Below are positions 36,766 to 49,493 of a stretch of DNA of 64,000 nt, one piece after another. Under the pieces are notes generated by a model. It ran no database searches. It was not told the DNA's origin and saw nothing but the letters and a program-made list of their open reading frames with translations. Position 1 is the first letter of the stretch; each line of letters starts with the position of its first letter. Made by a program: the position numbers and the translations under genes. The stretch comes from Spirodela intermedia (lineage: Eukaryota > Streptophyta > Magnoliopsida > Alismatales > Araceae), in the NCBI GenBank assembly GCA_902729315.2, contig LR746272.1:11340327-11404326 (forward strand). The letters are read 5' to 3'.

Positions 36766-39300
36766 CCGCATCAATCGTTATCCATTCGGCAGACATGAAC
36801 AGCTCTCCTGTATAAGGAAGAAGTCTCAAACAGAGTTCGGAAAAAGATCGTCGGAGTCCCCCAGACTGGTTCTGTGATAACAGCAAACCCGTCGGCGAGA
36901 TGGATGCATGCATGAAGCCACTCCTATGAGAAGCCCTCAGACCTCCACTGCCATCAGGTACCAGGCAGCGGCGGCAGATCTTAGAGGATGACGATGACCT
37001 CTTTCCCTCAGAGTTCCCTCTATCCGACACTGAACGAACGCATCAAGAGCCTGTCGGCAGTATCTGGACCCTGGGTCGTTTACCCATATAAAATAAACGC
37101 GTCTGAGCGAAACTTACAATCCTGGTTGACAAATGAACCCAGTTGACCTTACATGGAGCGGTTTCACAAGCTCCATGGGTTCAATAACTTAACTCTATTT
37201 GTCCAGCCTCGTTGCTACATTTGTTCCGTATTTTTATTTTTTTCTCTGACTTGTTCAATATTTTAGACAGGGTCTCGATATGACGTGGCTCCGTTTATTT
37301 CCGGGAAATCCGAGTTCACATTCGTCCTCTGCTAGACGCTGCGGTTAGATTAAAAAAAATAAAAATCCCAGAAAGAGAGAAGTTCTCAGAAAGTCCAAGT
37401 GGATTCTGGAGAGCACCCCACTCTCTGAGGCACTCCCCCACAACGACATTGTTCATCAACAGATGAGAGGAAAGAGACGTCAGAGAGAGAAACAAGAAGC
37501 GAAAACTGCATTTTTTTTCCGTGGATATAAATGAAATACGTTGAAAGAGAGTTCTGTACCACTTGTCCAACTCGTCTTGTTTTCTGATTTTTTTGAAGCG
37601 CCAATCATACTCGTATCCATCAAAAGGCCGGACTTTGGGGATTTGGACTTTCCTTCTTACAATGACGTTGTTAGGCACCCACCACGGGGGAAGTCGGCTT
37701 GTTAGGTGAGGTGGGAGCCTTCGTCAAATCCTTAGGCTTGTTGTCTCTCGTAACGTGGCAGCCTCCCGGAGGACTTGACACGCTTCTCGTTGCCATTGGG
37801 GTTCTAGCATTGGAGGGCTGCGCGCGTGTTTCTCATTTCCTTCAGCATGGGGAGGGAGGGAGGGTTGTTTACGGGCATTTTCTTTGGCCCCATGCGGAGT
37901 GCTGTGAGGGTCGCAGAAGAAATTCTTCCCCTGTGAAATATATTATAGTTTAATCTTTTTAAAAAACAAGGCGATCATGAAATGGCAGTTCACAGTGAGT
38001 AAAAAATGGAAGCAATGCGTTCACTTTCACATCGGGAATGGTATTTTGAGTTCCGTACTTAGCCGAGATTAGAGCTCATTTGACGAACCCAGTTTTTTCT
38101 TTAGCAAGGGAATGGTTTGAACTGCCGAACAAAAAGTCATAACCCGTATGCGTTGGAGGCAAACCGGGTCAACCCGCTGTAGGCATTCTGGAAAGAGCAT
38201 AAGGGTTGCTTAGTCTAGAGCAATGAGACGGAGACGCTTTGTGGGTTTCAAGGCTGAAGAATTCTCCTATATCTCACTGCTTGGCTTCCTGATCTGCCGG
38301 TTCTCTCTCTCTCTCTCTCGCACTACGTAGTTTTCAAAGGGAAGAGGAGTAGTCGTATTTAAATTGCACCAACGCTAGTTCTCTGCGGTCTCCTCGAGAC
38401 CCACATCAGAAACTTAAGATTTTCTGAACTCTAGTCTCTGCACAATGTCTGAGCTATCGATGATCTTCTCTGGTTAGTGATAATCCCCAAAGTTTCTGCA
38501 AGCAACTTGGTCACATCATCAATATTCGGCCAGCTCACCCGCCGCCGAAGGCAGACCGGGTCGGCGAATCTTCAATGGGCACTACTAAAATGCGGCCGCA
38601 GCAGTCTGGCCTTCGTCCTAGGAATATCTGTCGAACAATCCCTGGAGCCGTGTAAAGTCAACCAGGGATACGAACTCGCCTCATCGAAAATGGGCCTGCG
38701 GAGAGGAACCTCGAAGAAATGTCTAAATCCGCCGAGTGGCGTCTTCTGGGTGATGGCGATCGCTGTGCCGCAACAGCGGAAGGACCGCGTGGACTGTGGC
38801 TGTCCCTCCGCCGTGGTCACCGTCCTCTGTTAGCTGTCCGACGACGACCCCGAGATCACCAACCTCGAAACGCACACATCTACTCCCCCATCTTTTTCTT
38901 CTTACTCTTCTCCGTTGGCCGGTTATATGGGCCGAGATAAGATTCCTCCGCCAGTCTAAAGTTCCTCAGAAGGGCTCGTCCTCGAGGATCTTCTGTCGCT
39001 CACTACAAAGCTTCGCCTATCTATTTGCATCTCTGTTTATCTGGTTCTCTCTCTCTCTCTCTATGCACATCCATCCATCTGCTACACATCTATCTATCTA
39101 TCCACGTGTTTCGCCCAATCATTTGGTTCCTTCCGCTTACTAATGAGCCATCCTCTATCTCTCTCCCTTTCTCTCTCTCTCTCTCTGTCTCTCTCTCAAC
39201 ACTGATTCTGTTTCCCACTCTAAACAGGACACGGTCTGATAGAATTTAATGATAAAGTGAGGATCAGTTGAGGAGCCAATAGACTGAATCCAGATTCGGA
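35607..39300. other. Intergenic between MYB and SYP71 genes
   Basis: No supported gene. It is rich in simple repeats: (CT)n near 35965-35984, GA-type 36305-36374, G-runs 36450-36519, (CT)n near 36735-36762, and further CT tracts near 38300, 39045 and 39170. Several open frames of 80-120 codons overlap these tracts on both strands and lack domains. Confidence 0.5.
36450..36519 (+). repeat. G-run cluster with quadruplex potential
   Basis: An 11-G run near 36450, then four runs of about 5, 7, 6 and 7 Gs separated by single T or A bases between 36492 and 36519. Four long G-runs with 1-nt loops match the classical G-quadruplex pattern. Confidence 0.7.
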
Positions 39301-39560
39301 CGGCCCATTCTTTGGGATTTTGGGCCATAGTTTCTTTCCGGTCATCTTATGGCCTGTTCTTACTGGGCTGTGGCCGAATTAGAAATTTAGGCCATCATTC
39401 AATGGGCCCATATAGGTCTTTTTATTATTTGTGGCCATATTATGACCCAATGGGCTGTAAACGACGTCGAAGGTCTGGAATAACATGTGGGCCCCAATTG
39501 AGGCCCATCCAGGCGAACCATCCTCCTGACAGCTCACCGGCCAACGGAGCCTGGGGCCCA
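39301..39560. promoter_or_regulatory. Cluster of TGGGCY (site II) motifs in the SYP71 promoter
   Basis: At least eight TGGGCC/TGGGCT motifs on either strand lie in about 260 bp, ending about 160 bp before the SYP71 start codon. Examples: GGCCCAT at the left end, TTGGGCCAT, CTGGGCTGT, ATGGGCCCAT, ATGGGCTGT, TGTGGGCCCC, AGGCCCATCC and TGGGGCCCAC. Site II elements are bound by TCP factors in promoters of constitutively expressed genes. Regulation is inferred. Confidence 0.6.
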
Positions 39561-39714
39561 CAATAATTGACAGTTTTAATACTTGAAAAAATCCGATTTT
39601 TTTTTTTTATTTGTCCAAAGGAAGCTCTCTTCGGAGGGGGGGTTCTGTCTCGCAACGCTCTCCCCGCCGAGGAGGAACGACGCAGGTCGTGGGAGGAAGG
39701 CAGAGGGAGAAACA

Positions 39715-42700
39715 ATGAGCGTGATTGACATCCTGACGCGGGTCGACGCGATCTGCAAGAAGTACGACAAATACGATGTCGAAAAACAGAGGGATCTCAA
39801 TGTCTCTGGCGACGATGCCTTTGCCCGCCTCTTCACTGACGTTGAGAACGATATCGAAGCCGCCCTCCAGGTAAGGGTCTACTACTACCGTTCTTAGGGG
39901 ATCTGCTGCGCGCCTCACATTCCCATCTTCCCCCCCTGTTCTTGCCTACTTTGCCTTACATTGGTCACCTTTTCTGCGCGCTAATTTAGCTTCCAATTCT
40001 GGTCCGTCACTTAAGAAAGCAGATCAGGCATCCAAGGAGAAAAACCGGGCATCTGTTGTTGCGTTGAACGCCGAGATCCGGCGGACCAAGGCCCGCTTGC
40101 TCGAGGAGGTCCCCAAGTTGCAAAGGCTTGCCCTTAAAAAGGTTGGCATTACTTTCAGCAGCATTTTCCCACATTGTTTGGTATAATGTTGAGATGAAGG
40201 GCATGAGGATATCCAAGAATGTGTTACATGTTGTGATGCTTAATTTTATTCTTCTCTTAGCTATTACATTTTCCCTAGTCATCGCTTCCTTCTGCTCTTG
40301 GGCGTAGACACATTGGAGCAGGGACCTAACTTTGATCCTAGTACCATTATCTTCCTCTAGGGAATTTTTTGTGTATAAAACTATGAATCGAAAAAAAATT
40401 CTGCTTATTTAAGATGAAAATATCATACCCTTGATTGAATTTCAAAATCATAATTGCATGTCCTGTCTGACCCTTCAATGTGGAACAATGTTATTTGTTG
40501 AATCATAATTGCTGTATGCATTTCTATTCTTTATTTATTAACTACCATTTTCTTTCAACAACATTGAAGCTTACTCTTTCTTTTTGCTTGGTGGACCGTC
40601 TTCCTTACACAATCTAGATTTCATGCACCGCTTAAGTTGCGAGGATCTTGTTTCTCTGAGTTTTTGATTTCTTGGTAGCTCATTTTGACTCCGACCAGAA
40701 CGGAGGTTTCGATTACCTTTAAGGATGTTACTCGACCTTTGTTTTTTAATGCTAAACATGTTGTTTGTGATGATCTGCTACATCATATGCGGTTATGGGT
40801 CCTTGGCCGGATAAATCATACTTTACTTCAACTTGTCTATGGCTTTCCTGGACATCTTACAAATCCTTTAATTTCCATCCTTTTGAAACCACTGTGATTC
40901 GTTCAACTAGATTTCTTATCAATATTATTCCCCTGAACTCATCGGTCTGTGTTTCATAGCCTAGGATTCGGTTGGAATAAACCATTATGCATGGATTCAA
41001 CATAGCAGATCTATTGTGCTACTCTCTTGTATGTGGTCTTGATCATTGCTTATAATGATGATATGTCGGTTAAACTTTATCATACTAAAAGATGATGCCC
41101 GAGGTCAGAAGATAGAAAAGGACTGCGCCAACGAAGGAAGAGGATGTAGATGTTGAATTATTGGTCCAATTCTTCTCGCTCGAGATGTCTCCACACAGTA
41201 AATGGTCACTTGGATAGGAATCTTGGTAGCGGGTATAGAGAAAAAATATGTATTCTTGTTTGGTTCCTAAAGCTTATTGTAGTTTACTGTGATATGTCTT
41301 TTTTAGCATGGTGTATGAGGTCCACAGTAATGTGTAATGATTTTTAGGTGGTGGGAATTCCAAAAGAAGAGCTAGCTGCACGCAATGATTTAGTCCTCGC
41401 TCTTCCGGAAAGGATTCAAGCGATACCAGATGGCACTGCGACTGCCGCAAAAAAAACTAGTAGCTCAACTGTTTCTCGCATGGGCTTGAAAATTGACTCA
41501 ACATCAGGTAATTGTTTTCGAAACTTTGAATTTTCCTTAAAAACGAAAATGTAAACTGAATGCATTAGTTTCTATTTTCTTATCAAGTTTTTTTGCCATT
41601 GTGTTTCAATTGAAGGACATATATTCTCTTTCATTCTCGATTTTCTGGCTAACATGTTCAGAATTGAATTATATTAATGAATTGATTATTTTGTATAAGA
41701 TTCTTAGATAGCACGTTCAAAAAAATTAAACATAACCACTTTGTTCTATTGTCTTGGATTCTTTTCCTTATCTAAGTCGGTTGATGCTTGCAACAATTGA
41801 ATGAGAAACTATTATTTGTCCGTGAGGACTGAAGGATGCATTCTGACTTCTGTGCTTATTGGTGGGCACTGTTCATTTTTTTGCCATGCATTTGCAGGAG
41901 TCTGAAAGGGTTGTGAAGCTTTACGTAGTGATGTGAGCATTTCAATCACCAATTTCTGACATAGCCAATCCCATTACTGGAACATCGTCATTGAGCATAC
42001 CTTTTGTTGAGGAATCATCTTCATTGGGGAATTTTTTTGAACCAAAATAATTGTTGTGGCATCCCTTGGTTTTAATTATCCGAAATCTTGGTGTGGTCGG
42101 TACTCAAAATTCGTGTAAATGGAAGATCCACCAAGAAACTTTGGAGCTAAACTAATATGAATGGAGTCAGTAGGTGGATGGGTAAGACTGTGCATGTTAT
42201 AACAAGTCAGTCGACAGATTATCAATTCTTCCATGACCAGTGGAGCATCAGAAAAAGAGTGGAAAGACGTGGAGCTCTGCAATAAGAATACTGCTTTCCT
42301 TCATGACCCGTAAGTTTGAAAACAAAACTAATAAGGGGTGCGAAATTATAAATTAGAGCCACTTGGGTCATTGGATACCTTAGGACTCAGTTTACATTTA
42401 TTCTTCAGTACATGAACGCTTACAATGATGGAAAATGTTTTGAAGTAGTTTTTAGTCATTGGTTCCTCAGTAGAAATGCATGTAATCGGTTTTTTCTTCA
42501 TTAACTATCTGATATGTTCGTGTGTTTTAAGGACTTCATATGATATTTTTCCAAAGAATCATCTTCATAATTTTTATAAGTACATTATAATATTTTTGTT
42601 CATATGCTATCTTTATTTAACATTGATTTGGGAAGTGGCTGTCCCAAATCGATTTTTAGCGCTACAAGTTGGTCTATGTCCGGATTAGGTATTGTTTAAA

Positions 42701-45062
42701 AGCTCCTCATCTTTACTTGGCCTATGTTCTATCTGATATTTGAATCTATACTTGATTACAGACAGTTCACCTATGAAGCAGACAGTGAATAGCTTTGAGT
42801 CGCCCAAAGTGGAGAGAACTTTTCTGCATACGCACTTGTTTTTCATGTGCCTCGTCCTAGAATGTGATCTGTTGTTATACCTCCATATGTGGACTTTAAT
42901 TCAGTGTTGTTGCATGCGTAATGTCATCAATAAAATATTTGGAAACTGCACGATTAGACTGAATCATTTGTTCAATCTTGATATAGTTTCGCCATAAAGT
43001 CTGCCCCAAATGTGTTTGAGAGTGGTCAATTCGAATATCGATGCTTTGGAACGAGACATTAATGTAGAGCACATTGGATTTAACTTTTCCCCTCCAATAT
43101 ATTGCAGATGGTCGGTTTGAGAGTGAGTACTTTGAGCAAACAGAACAGTCAAGTCAATTCAGACAAGAATATGAAATGCGCAAAATAAAACAGGCAAGTA
43201 TTATTTAAAAGGATTGTACATGACTATATTGCATGTTGTGGAATATCCAATCGCATTTCATTTCTCCCCCTCATATTTAGATTGCTCTGTGCGATTAACA
43301 CATAAGTCCAGTGAAATATAAAAGCCGAAAAAGAAATGGTTCCCTAAGGATTGCATCTTTATATATGTCACTATAATTATAAGGGAAATGAAAAGAGAGT
43401 AGCTCGAGAACAAATCTACCTTCTTTTCAGTCTAGGCCATACAAATGGTGGATTTCCATTCCTAGTATATATTATAAAGTTTTTTTGTTTTAGAATATGA
43501 TGATTAAATATTCTCTACCTTGGACACTTTTAAAAATCAGCAAAGCATGCCCAGAAGTCATTCGCCCCTGCTAGAGGTTAAACCAAACCAAAGGAATCCT
43601 CAATAAACTCCGCATAATAGTTACAATTTCTGTAATAAATATTGCTCTGGCGCTTGCCATATCATATATCTCCTATTCCGTATTCCCTCTTTCCACTGTA
43701 CCGTTGTCCTCAGGTGTTGTGCACGGATAGTTTAGTCTTCCTTGATACCCTATTCTAGGGTCTGCTCGGTTGTAGGAAGTTCCTCTCATGAACAGCTCCC
43801 AGAATTAGGTTTTCGTGAAAATCCTTATTGTTCGTCAATGTTTGTCTACATATTGTCTTCAGTCCCCCTTATTGAGCGACGGAGATGCTGGGTCAGTTTC
43901 AGCAATCTTCATGAGGCCAACTATTTCTGCAGTGGGGGAGAGCATAAGTCCAGTGACAAAATTCATTTCCTCTCTTGCAGAACACTCGAGTTTGAGATGA
44001 AAAAATCAGGAATAATTCAAAGAACTGAAAAAGAGGAGAGATAAGGTGTGTAATAAACATTAAAATTTTGTAGCTGTGATGTTTTTTGTGGTACAGACTG
44101 GTTTCCAACTCTTTAAGGACTAAAGGAATCCGTTGATCACTCTATTCTTTTCCTAATGTAACTTGCTCTACTCTTGGTCGTGTTCTGGAAAGAAATCCAT
44201 GGTTCAAAGCAAGTTGGATCCAACTTGTCATTTGCATACTAGTTTTTGGTTGTATGCTCTGAGCTTCAATGCCCTTGGCTACGCTTGGTTTATTAGACAA
44301 CCAAGTCAGGTACTGTTGTTTGAAGCAATAGGGGAAGCAAAGAGCATCTGTTCATTCGAGTCAAATTAACGTAACAGGAAATCAAAAGCATTTGTTCTGG
44401 GAGAAAGTTTCCCTAATAAATATGAGTTAAATTAATTGTAACATTTTCTTCGTAAATAAGAATTTATTTTAGGTAGTTTTAGTTGTTAATGGTGTTTCTC
44501 ATAAGAAAAGGCAATCCTCTGTTTACAGGACCAAGGTTTAGATGCTATTGCAGAAGGACTGGACACCCTGAAAAATATGGCTCATGACATGAATGAGGTT
44601 AGTTTTTTGTGGTATGCTGTTCATTGTGGAGTCAAATGATAACCCTACTCCTCTTCACTGTCTTTTTTTCAGGAACTGGACAGACAAGTTCCTTTGATGG
44701 ACGAGATTGACACCAAGGTCATTTTTTTCCTTTTCTCCTTGTCTTTTTTTTTTCTTTTATCATGTTTTCAACTATGAACATAGAATTCGTAGAAAAAATT
44801 GTGCAGTCAGATTGTAATGATTGTTTTTCTTGCAGGTGGATAAGGCAGCTTCTGATCTAAAGAATACCAATGTCAGACTTAAAGAGACTGTTAACCAGGT
44901 ACCAAATCAGTAAAAAAAGGCTCCAAATTACAATTGTAACATCTTTTGGCGTGTTCTAATAATTAAAACTCTCTTTTCCAGCTAAGATCCAGTCGCAACT
45001 TTTGCATCGACATTATACTGTTGTGTATTATTCTGGGAATCGCCGCATATCTGTACAAGTAA
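39715..45062 (+). CDS. SYP71: Syntaxin of plants 71-like Qc-SNARE
   Basis: Membrane-fusion SNARE of the plant-specific SYP7 group, acting at ER and plasma membrane/cell plate in Arabidopsis. Eight exons: 39715-39870, 40016-40141, 41348-41507, 43108-43193, 44529-44597, 44673-44717, 44836-44898 and 44982-45062, coding 261 aa (family about 266). N-terminal MSVIDILTRVDAICKKYDKYDVEKQR and FARLF are diagnostic. EIRRTKARLLEEVPKLQRLA and EELAARNDLVLALPERI follow. The SNARE motif (about 165-230) has the zero-layer Gln in ELDRQVPLMDEID. A C-terminal membrane anchor NFCIDIILLCIILGIAAYLY completes it. The intron after exon 4 uses a GC donor (CAG then GCAAGT). The frame ends at TAA directly after YLYK; AA then GTAAGT there also resembles a donor, so a further small exon may replace the final Lys-stop. 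Confidence 0.93.
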
Positions 45063-48000
45063 GTTATGGCTTGACTTTGCCTTATTTTTAATGAGTTTTG
45101 TTTGAAAAGGTAGATGTCATATGTACATCTATTGAATTAGTCACACTGGAGTTCCATCTTCATCTTCGCTCTTGAGTTGCAGACAGAACATTTCACAATA
45201 GAAATAATTAGTAACGGACAAGGAGCATAATAATATTGAAAATCTCCATATTTTTTCAAGTAGGATGTTACAGATTTTGTGCTTATCATTTTTGGTTTTC
45301 TGAACTGCATATCAGTGCGCGACCATATTTCTTTTATTTTTTTGCACCATATCCATAACCCCCCAGTAATTCTGCCCATAAACTAATTCAAAGCAAAACA
45401 GATGTTGTATTTTTTGTCATCTGTAAGTGGGTGCGACAACATTGGACAAGAAAGGCAGTGAGGGTTCGAATTTCAGAGAGATTTAGATAGAAATGAAGAT
45501 TTCAACTAGAGTTCTTTCTTCGCACCATATTTAACTTTCTGTGAATTGGAGATCTAAGAGACAACGGATGATCCATGAGTAAAAATATCCCCCATGTATC
45601 TACTTTGATTTTTGTACTTGATCACTTCCTGCCAAAGTCCATCTCCTCCGGAAATGAAAGATCCCCACATCAATTGCCAGGGCGCTTGCTTCACTCTATA
45701 CATTACTCTTATCGAGCTGAATATCTCAAATAATTTCCTTTATACATTTCTCCCCAATTGTTGCTTGGCACAATCCATCTTCTGACCTCAACCTCCTAAG
45801 CCATTTCCTTATAGCCTATTTGTCAAGGTCCCTTCTTTTCCACTGCCCAAGCCCCCGTTTCATTTCATTTTCAGACATTGAAGGGTGGTGAGTTGCAGAG
45901 TTAAAAGTTCAACCTCATCCAGGGTATCTCTCTGGCATGGCTTCCTTATGTAGGATTACTCTGAGAACACCTAGAAATATAGTAGGAAATATTTACCCCA
46001 TTCCCATAAAATGGGAGGAGCACAATTTCTTCAGTCTAGAAAATTGTAAAGTATTAAACACAATGATGATTCTATTGCAAAGTCTTATACTAGTTTCAAG
46101 TTGCTTAAATTATTTGCTAAATCTATGAACATGCGAGCAATGACATCCTAACGAATATGACTGTCCCAAAATCATACAACGATGACATTATGGAGAGCAT
46201 TCTTGTCACTTTTCAGCAAGTTGTTGTGGTTCCGGTTCCAGTACTTTTTAGGTACTATGGCCTACAGATTCCTGTACAGGAACCAAGTTGAGATTAACAG
46301 TCCTTAACGCCGTCAAATCATCTAGGTTTTTTCTGGCCTGATCAACATGGTGTCACATTCCCACTCTGTCCACGTCCATATTCTTCATCTACTTTGCGGA
46401 ATCTGATTCCCTGCGTTGGTGTATGTGGGCTTAGCCATATTCTGTCCCGGGGATTTCTTTCTGTCTTCATCATAACTGCCCTCTTCCTCATTTATAATGT
46501 TCAGATCGCTGTCTAACCCAAGCTCTACGATGGTTAAAGTCTACATCATCGTAGGCTTTGCCCTTGTTCCTTGCAAAAGTCAACTGCCCCCAACGCCACC
46601 CTGAACCCAACCATCTTTACGACTCCTGCACGTTATGCGGGTATCTATAGAGATAGATAGAGAGAGAGAGCAAACTGTGTTGACGGCTACACCGTTTCTG
46701 CTCATACCCGCCTGCGTGTTTTTTATTTTCTCTTGGTGTGTTGACGGCGTCGTTGACCGTTGTCCGTGACGTTATCTCTCGCAGTGTTCTGAGAAAATGA
46801 GGCGGCCGGGCTTCTCTTCACATCTTCCATCCGCCGACGCGTTCTTGGGGAGGCCCTACGAATCTACGCTGTACGTTTGCCGCCTCTTCTTATCCGGTTT
46901 TTCGTTTACCTATGTTGGCGTTGTTTCCTATTGAACCCTACTTGTCGGCGGTCTATCTGCCCCGTTGTTCTGTCTGTGCTCCTGTTATGTACTCGCGGCA
47001 TGCTTTTACCTGCGAAACACTTCGCAACTTGTGTTCCTTTTCCGGCCCCTCACCTACTCTCAGCTGCTTTCTTACTGGTTTCAGCCATGACTGCACAACC
47101 CGAGGCTATCTTCGGGTTTACCAGCTTCATCTTTCGACTAGATCGAAAATAATTAAAACCCACCTTAAAGCCGCCTATTTTTTTTGGGTTAATTAATTGC
47201 TTTGATCTCTCTGAACGGGGGCGTGATATTTTCTTTTAGGATAATAGTACACTCAAAGGTATAGTAAAGATCTTTAACGATCCAATGGTAGTGAATTCGT
47301 GAAGATCATTAAAAAATACATGAATTATAAATAGATCCAACTAGATTAATACTCTTGAATGCACGTATATATGCTGATATGATTGAATTAAAAAAATGAC
47401 ACCCAGAAAAATAGGAAACTAATATATTAAAAACGCCCTAGAAAATCATCTCTTTCAAGGGTTGAATATACCGAAAATGAGAAACCCATGATGAACATAA
47501 CAATCGACTAACTTTTCTGAATCTTTGATGTCACTATTCTCAAATGGTCCATAACACGATGAGAAAAACGGTGAGGTATTACGGCAAAGGCTTGATGGGT
47601 CGGATCGTTTTCCCAAAAGGAGTCTTCATCCTGACGTGGGGGATGTCAACATCAGAGATAAAAAATTGCTCAAGTGTGTACTTACTCATTGGGCTTTATC
47701 TCCTGAGGCCGTGCGCTAATCAGATAGGCTGACCCGAGTCAAGCCTGTAACTTGGCGTTCCTTTCATACACGATGGGCCGTAGATCGAAGTCGCTCAAGT
47801 CTTCGTCGTCCATTGGCCAAAATAAAATAAAATAAAAGTAATAAAGAAAGGAATTACTGAGAATACGGAGTTTAATTGCCGCCCACGGCGGTCAGAGGCC
47901 ACGGCGACCATCCTTAGTGACGTTGGATTAGATTGATGGAACTCGATCCTAACCCTAATTATTCGTCGCTTTGTGCAGGCCGGCGGGGTGTCATGACGAG

Positions 48001-48234
48001 GGAGGAGACGTATCGGCCGGGAAGAAAAGATATGTCGAGACAGTCGTCATTATCGTGGAGATTGAAAGAAATGCGCTGACTCGATTGCGTGTGGGTCAAC
48101 GTGGACCTCCAGAGTTAATGGGATAGGACAAAACAGTCGTTTTTTTTTTTACTTCTTTCGATAAAAAAAATCAGTAGAGAAGATCGTCATGAACTGGATG
48201 GGACCCAACTAAACCTTACTTCGATTACTGGTGC

Positions 48235-48271
<37 letters not shown>

Positions 48272-49493
48272 CATGTATATATATCTCTCTCACACACTCT
48301 CTCTCTCCGATACAATTAGTCAGTAAGTATCAGTCGAGCTAGGGATCTCGATGAGATATGCGAAGAAACAGAGGGACTCCCCCTATTGACGACACGCGGC
48401 GTTCACCTCTCGGCGACAGAAGCTCCACCCTCTTCTCACGTTCACCCTGCGCCGTGACACCTCCGACGGCAGTGATGGCGACGGACATGTCAACGGGTAC
48501 ACCCACTTGGCGACGATAAATAGCATATCAACGTCTCTAGTGGCCGGCAGCAGCATCCTGCCCTGATCCCGGTGCTCAATCCACCCTCTGGCCATCGTTA
48601 CGTCACCGCGCCACCTATCGGCCCTCTCGATTGACTTTCCGACCGGAGAACTGCAGGAGGAGACGTGGGTCAACGCCGAACTGTCTGCGACGGCGCCTCC
48701 ACAGTCGTGGAGGAGGTGGAGAGAGAGCCTCTTGATATCCAATCCCTTCGCCCGCGGGCCCCACCGTGTACTAAATGTACGCTTCTATCCCGTGAGAGCC
48801 GTCACGGGAAGAAGCCCCTCCGCCGTCGGTCGAACTCTACGGCCGTACGTTCCCCAGCCATATGGGAGAAGCTTCTTTCTCATCAAGATCATATTTTTTT
48901 CCTTTTTTTTTTAAAACTGCGCAGGAAGGCGGCGAGACTGCACCGACCCCCATCACTCCAGGCTTGTCGCTTAGCCATCAACTGCTCTCGGGACCTGCAA
49001 GTACGGCTGCCGTCCTCTCCGTCGGGTCCCCGCAGATTCAACACATCGAAATCATGACGGCTACAGGCAGAGCCTGCCGCCGAGGGAGGCCTCCGCGCCA
49101 CCGGCGACAACATGCCTGCAGAGAAGAATGGACAAGAGCAGGAAGAGAGGGGATACCTCGTATCTTCAAACCGAGAAAATACAATTTTTTGTAGAATAAT
49201 GTTTTACATCAGAGAAATTCACAGCACGAGGCTTCGATGTAGAAGTAAATGATAGTTTGTAGAAAGCTTATGTACAAGCTGAATGGCTGCTTCCTGCTTC
49301 GGCTGCAACCTTCTCTACACATGAATCAGCCGCCATCGAAGGCCTTGCAAGCATCCGACGCCAGTGAATCCCCCAAAATTAAGCAACCGAGATTCCCTGG
49401 AACCCTTCCAGAATGTACAACATGCAGAGATCAAATGCGTTGATGTGGGTCGCTCTGTAGACGAGGCTCTCAGCAGGTTCGAGGCCCGCCCGT
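45063..49493. other. SYP71 3' flank and intergenic DNA
   Basis: No supported gene. A 45-codon frame at 46797 beginning MRRPGFSSHLPSADAF is preceded by an acceptor-like CTCGCAG and contains a donor-like GTACGT, but no further exon is evident. A (CT)n plus (TA)n tract lies near 48236-48306. The 48.4-49.2 kb stretch is GC-rich with overlapping frames on both strands lacking domains. Confidence 0.45.

Noticed and set aside
38477-38833. 118-codon ORF between MYB and SYP71
   Set aside because: Several overlapping frames on both strands are equally open in this GC-richer stretch, and none shows a known motif.
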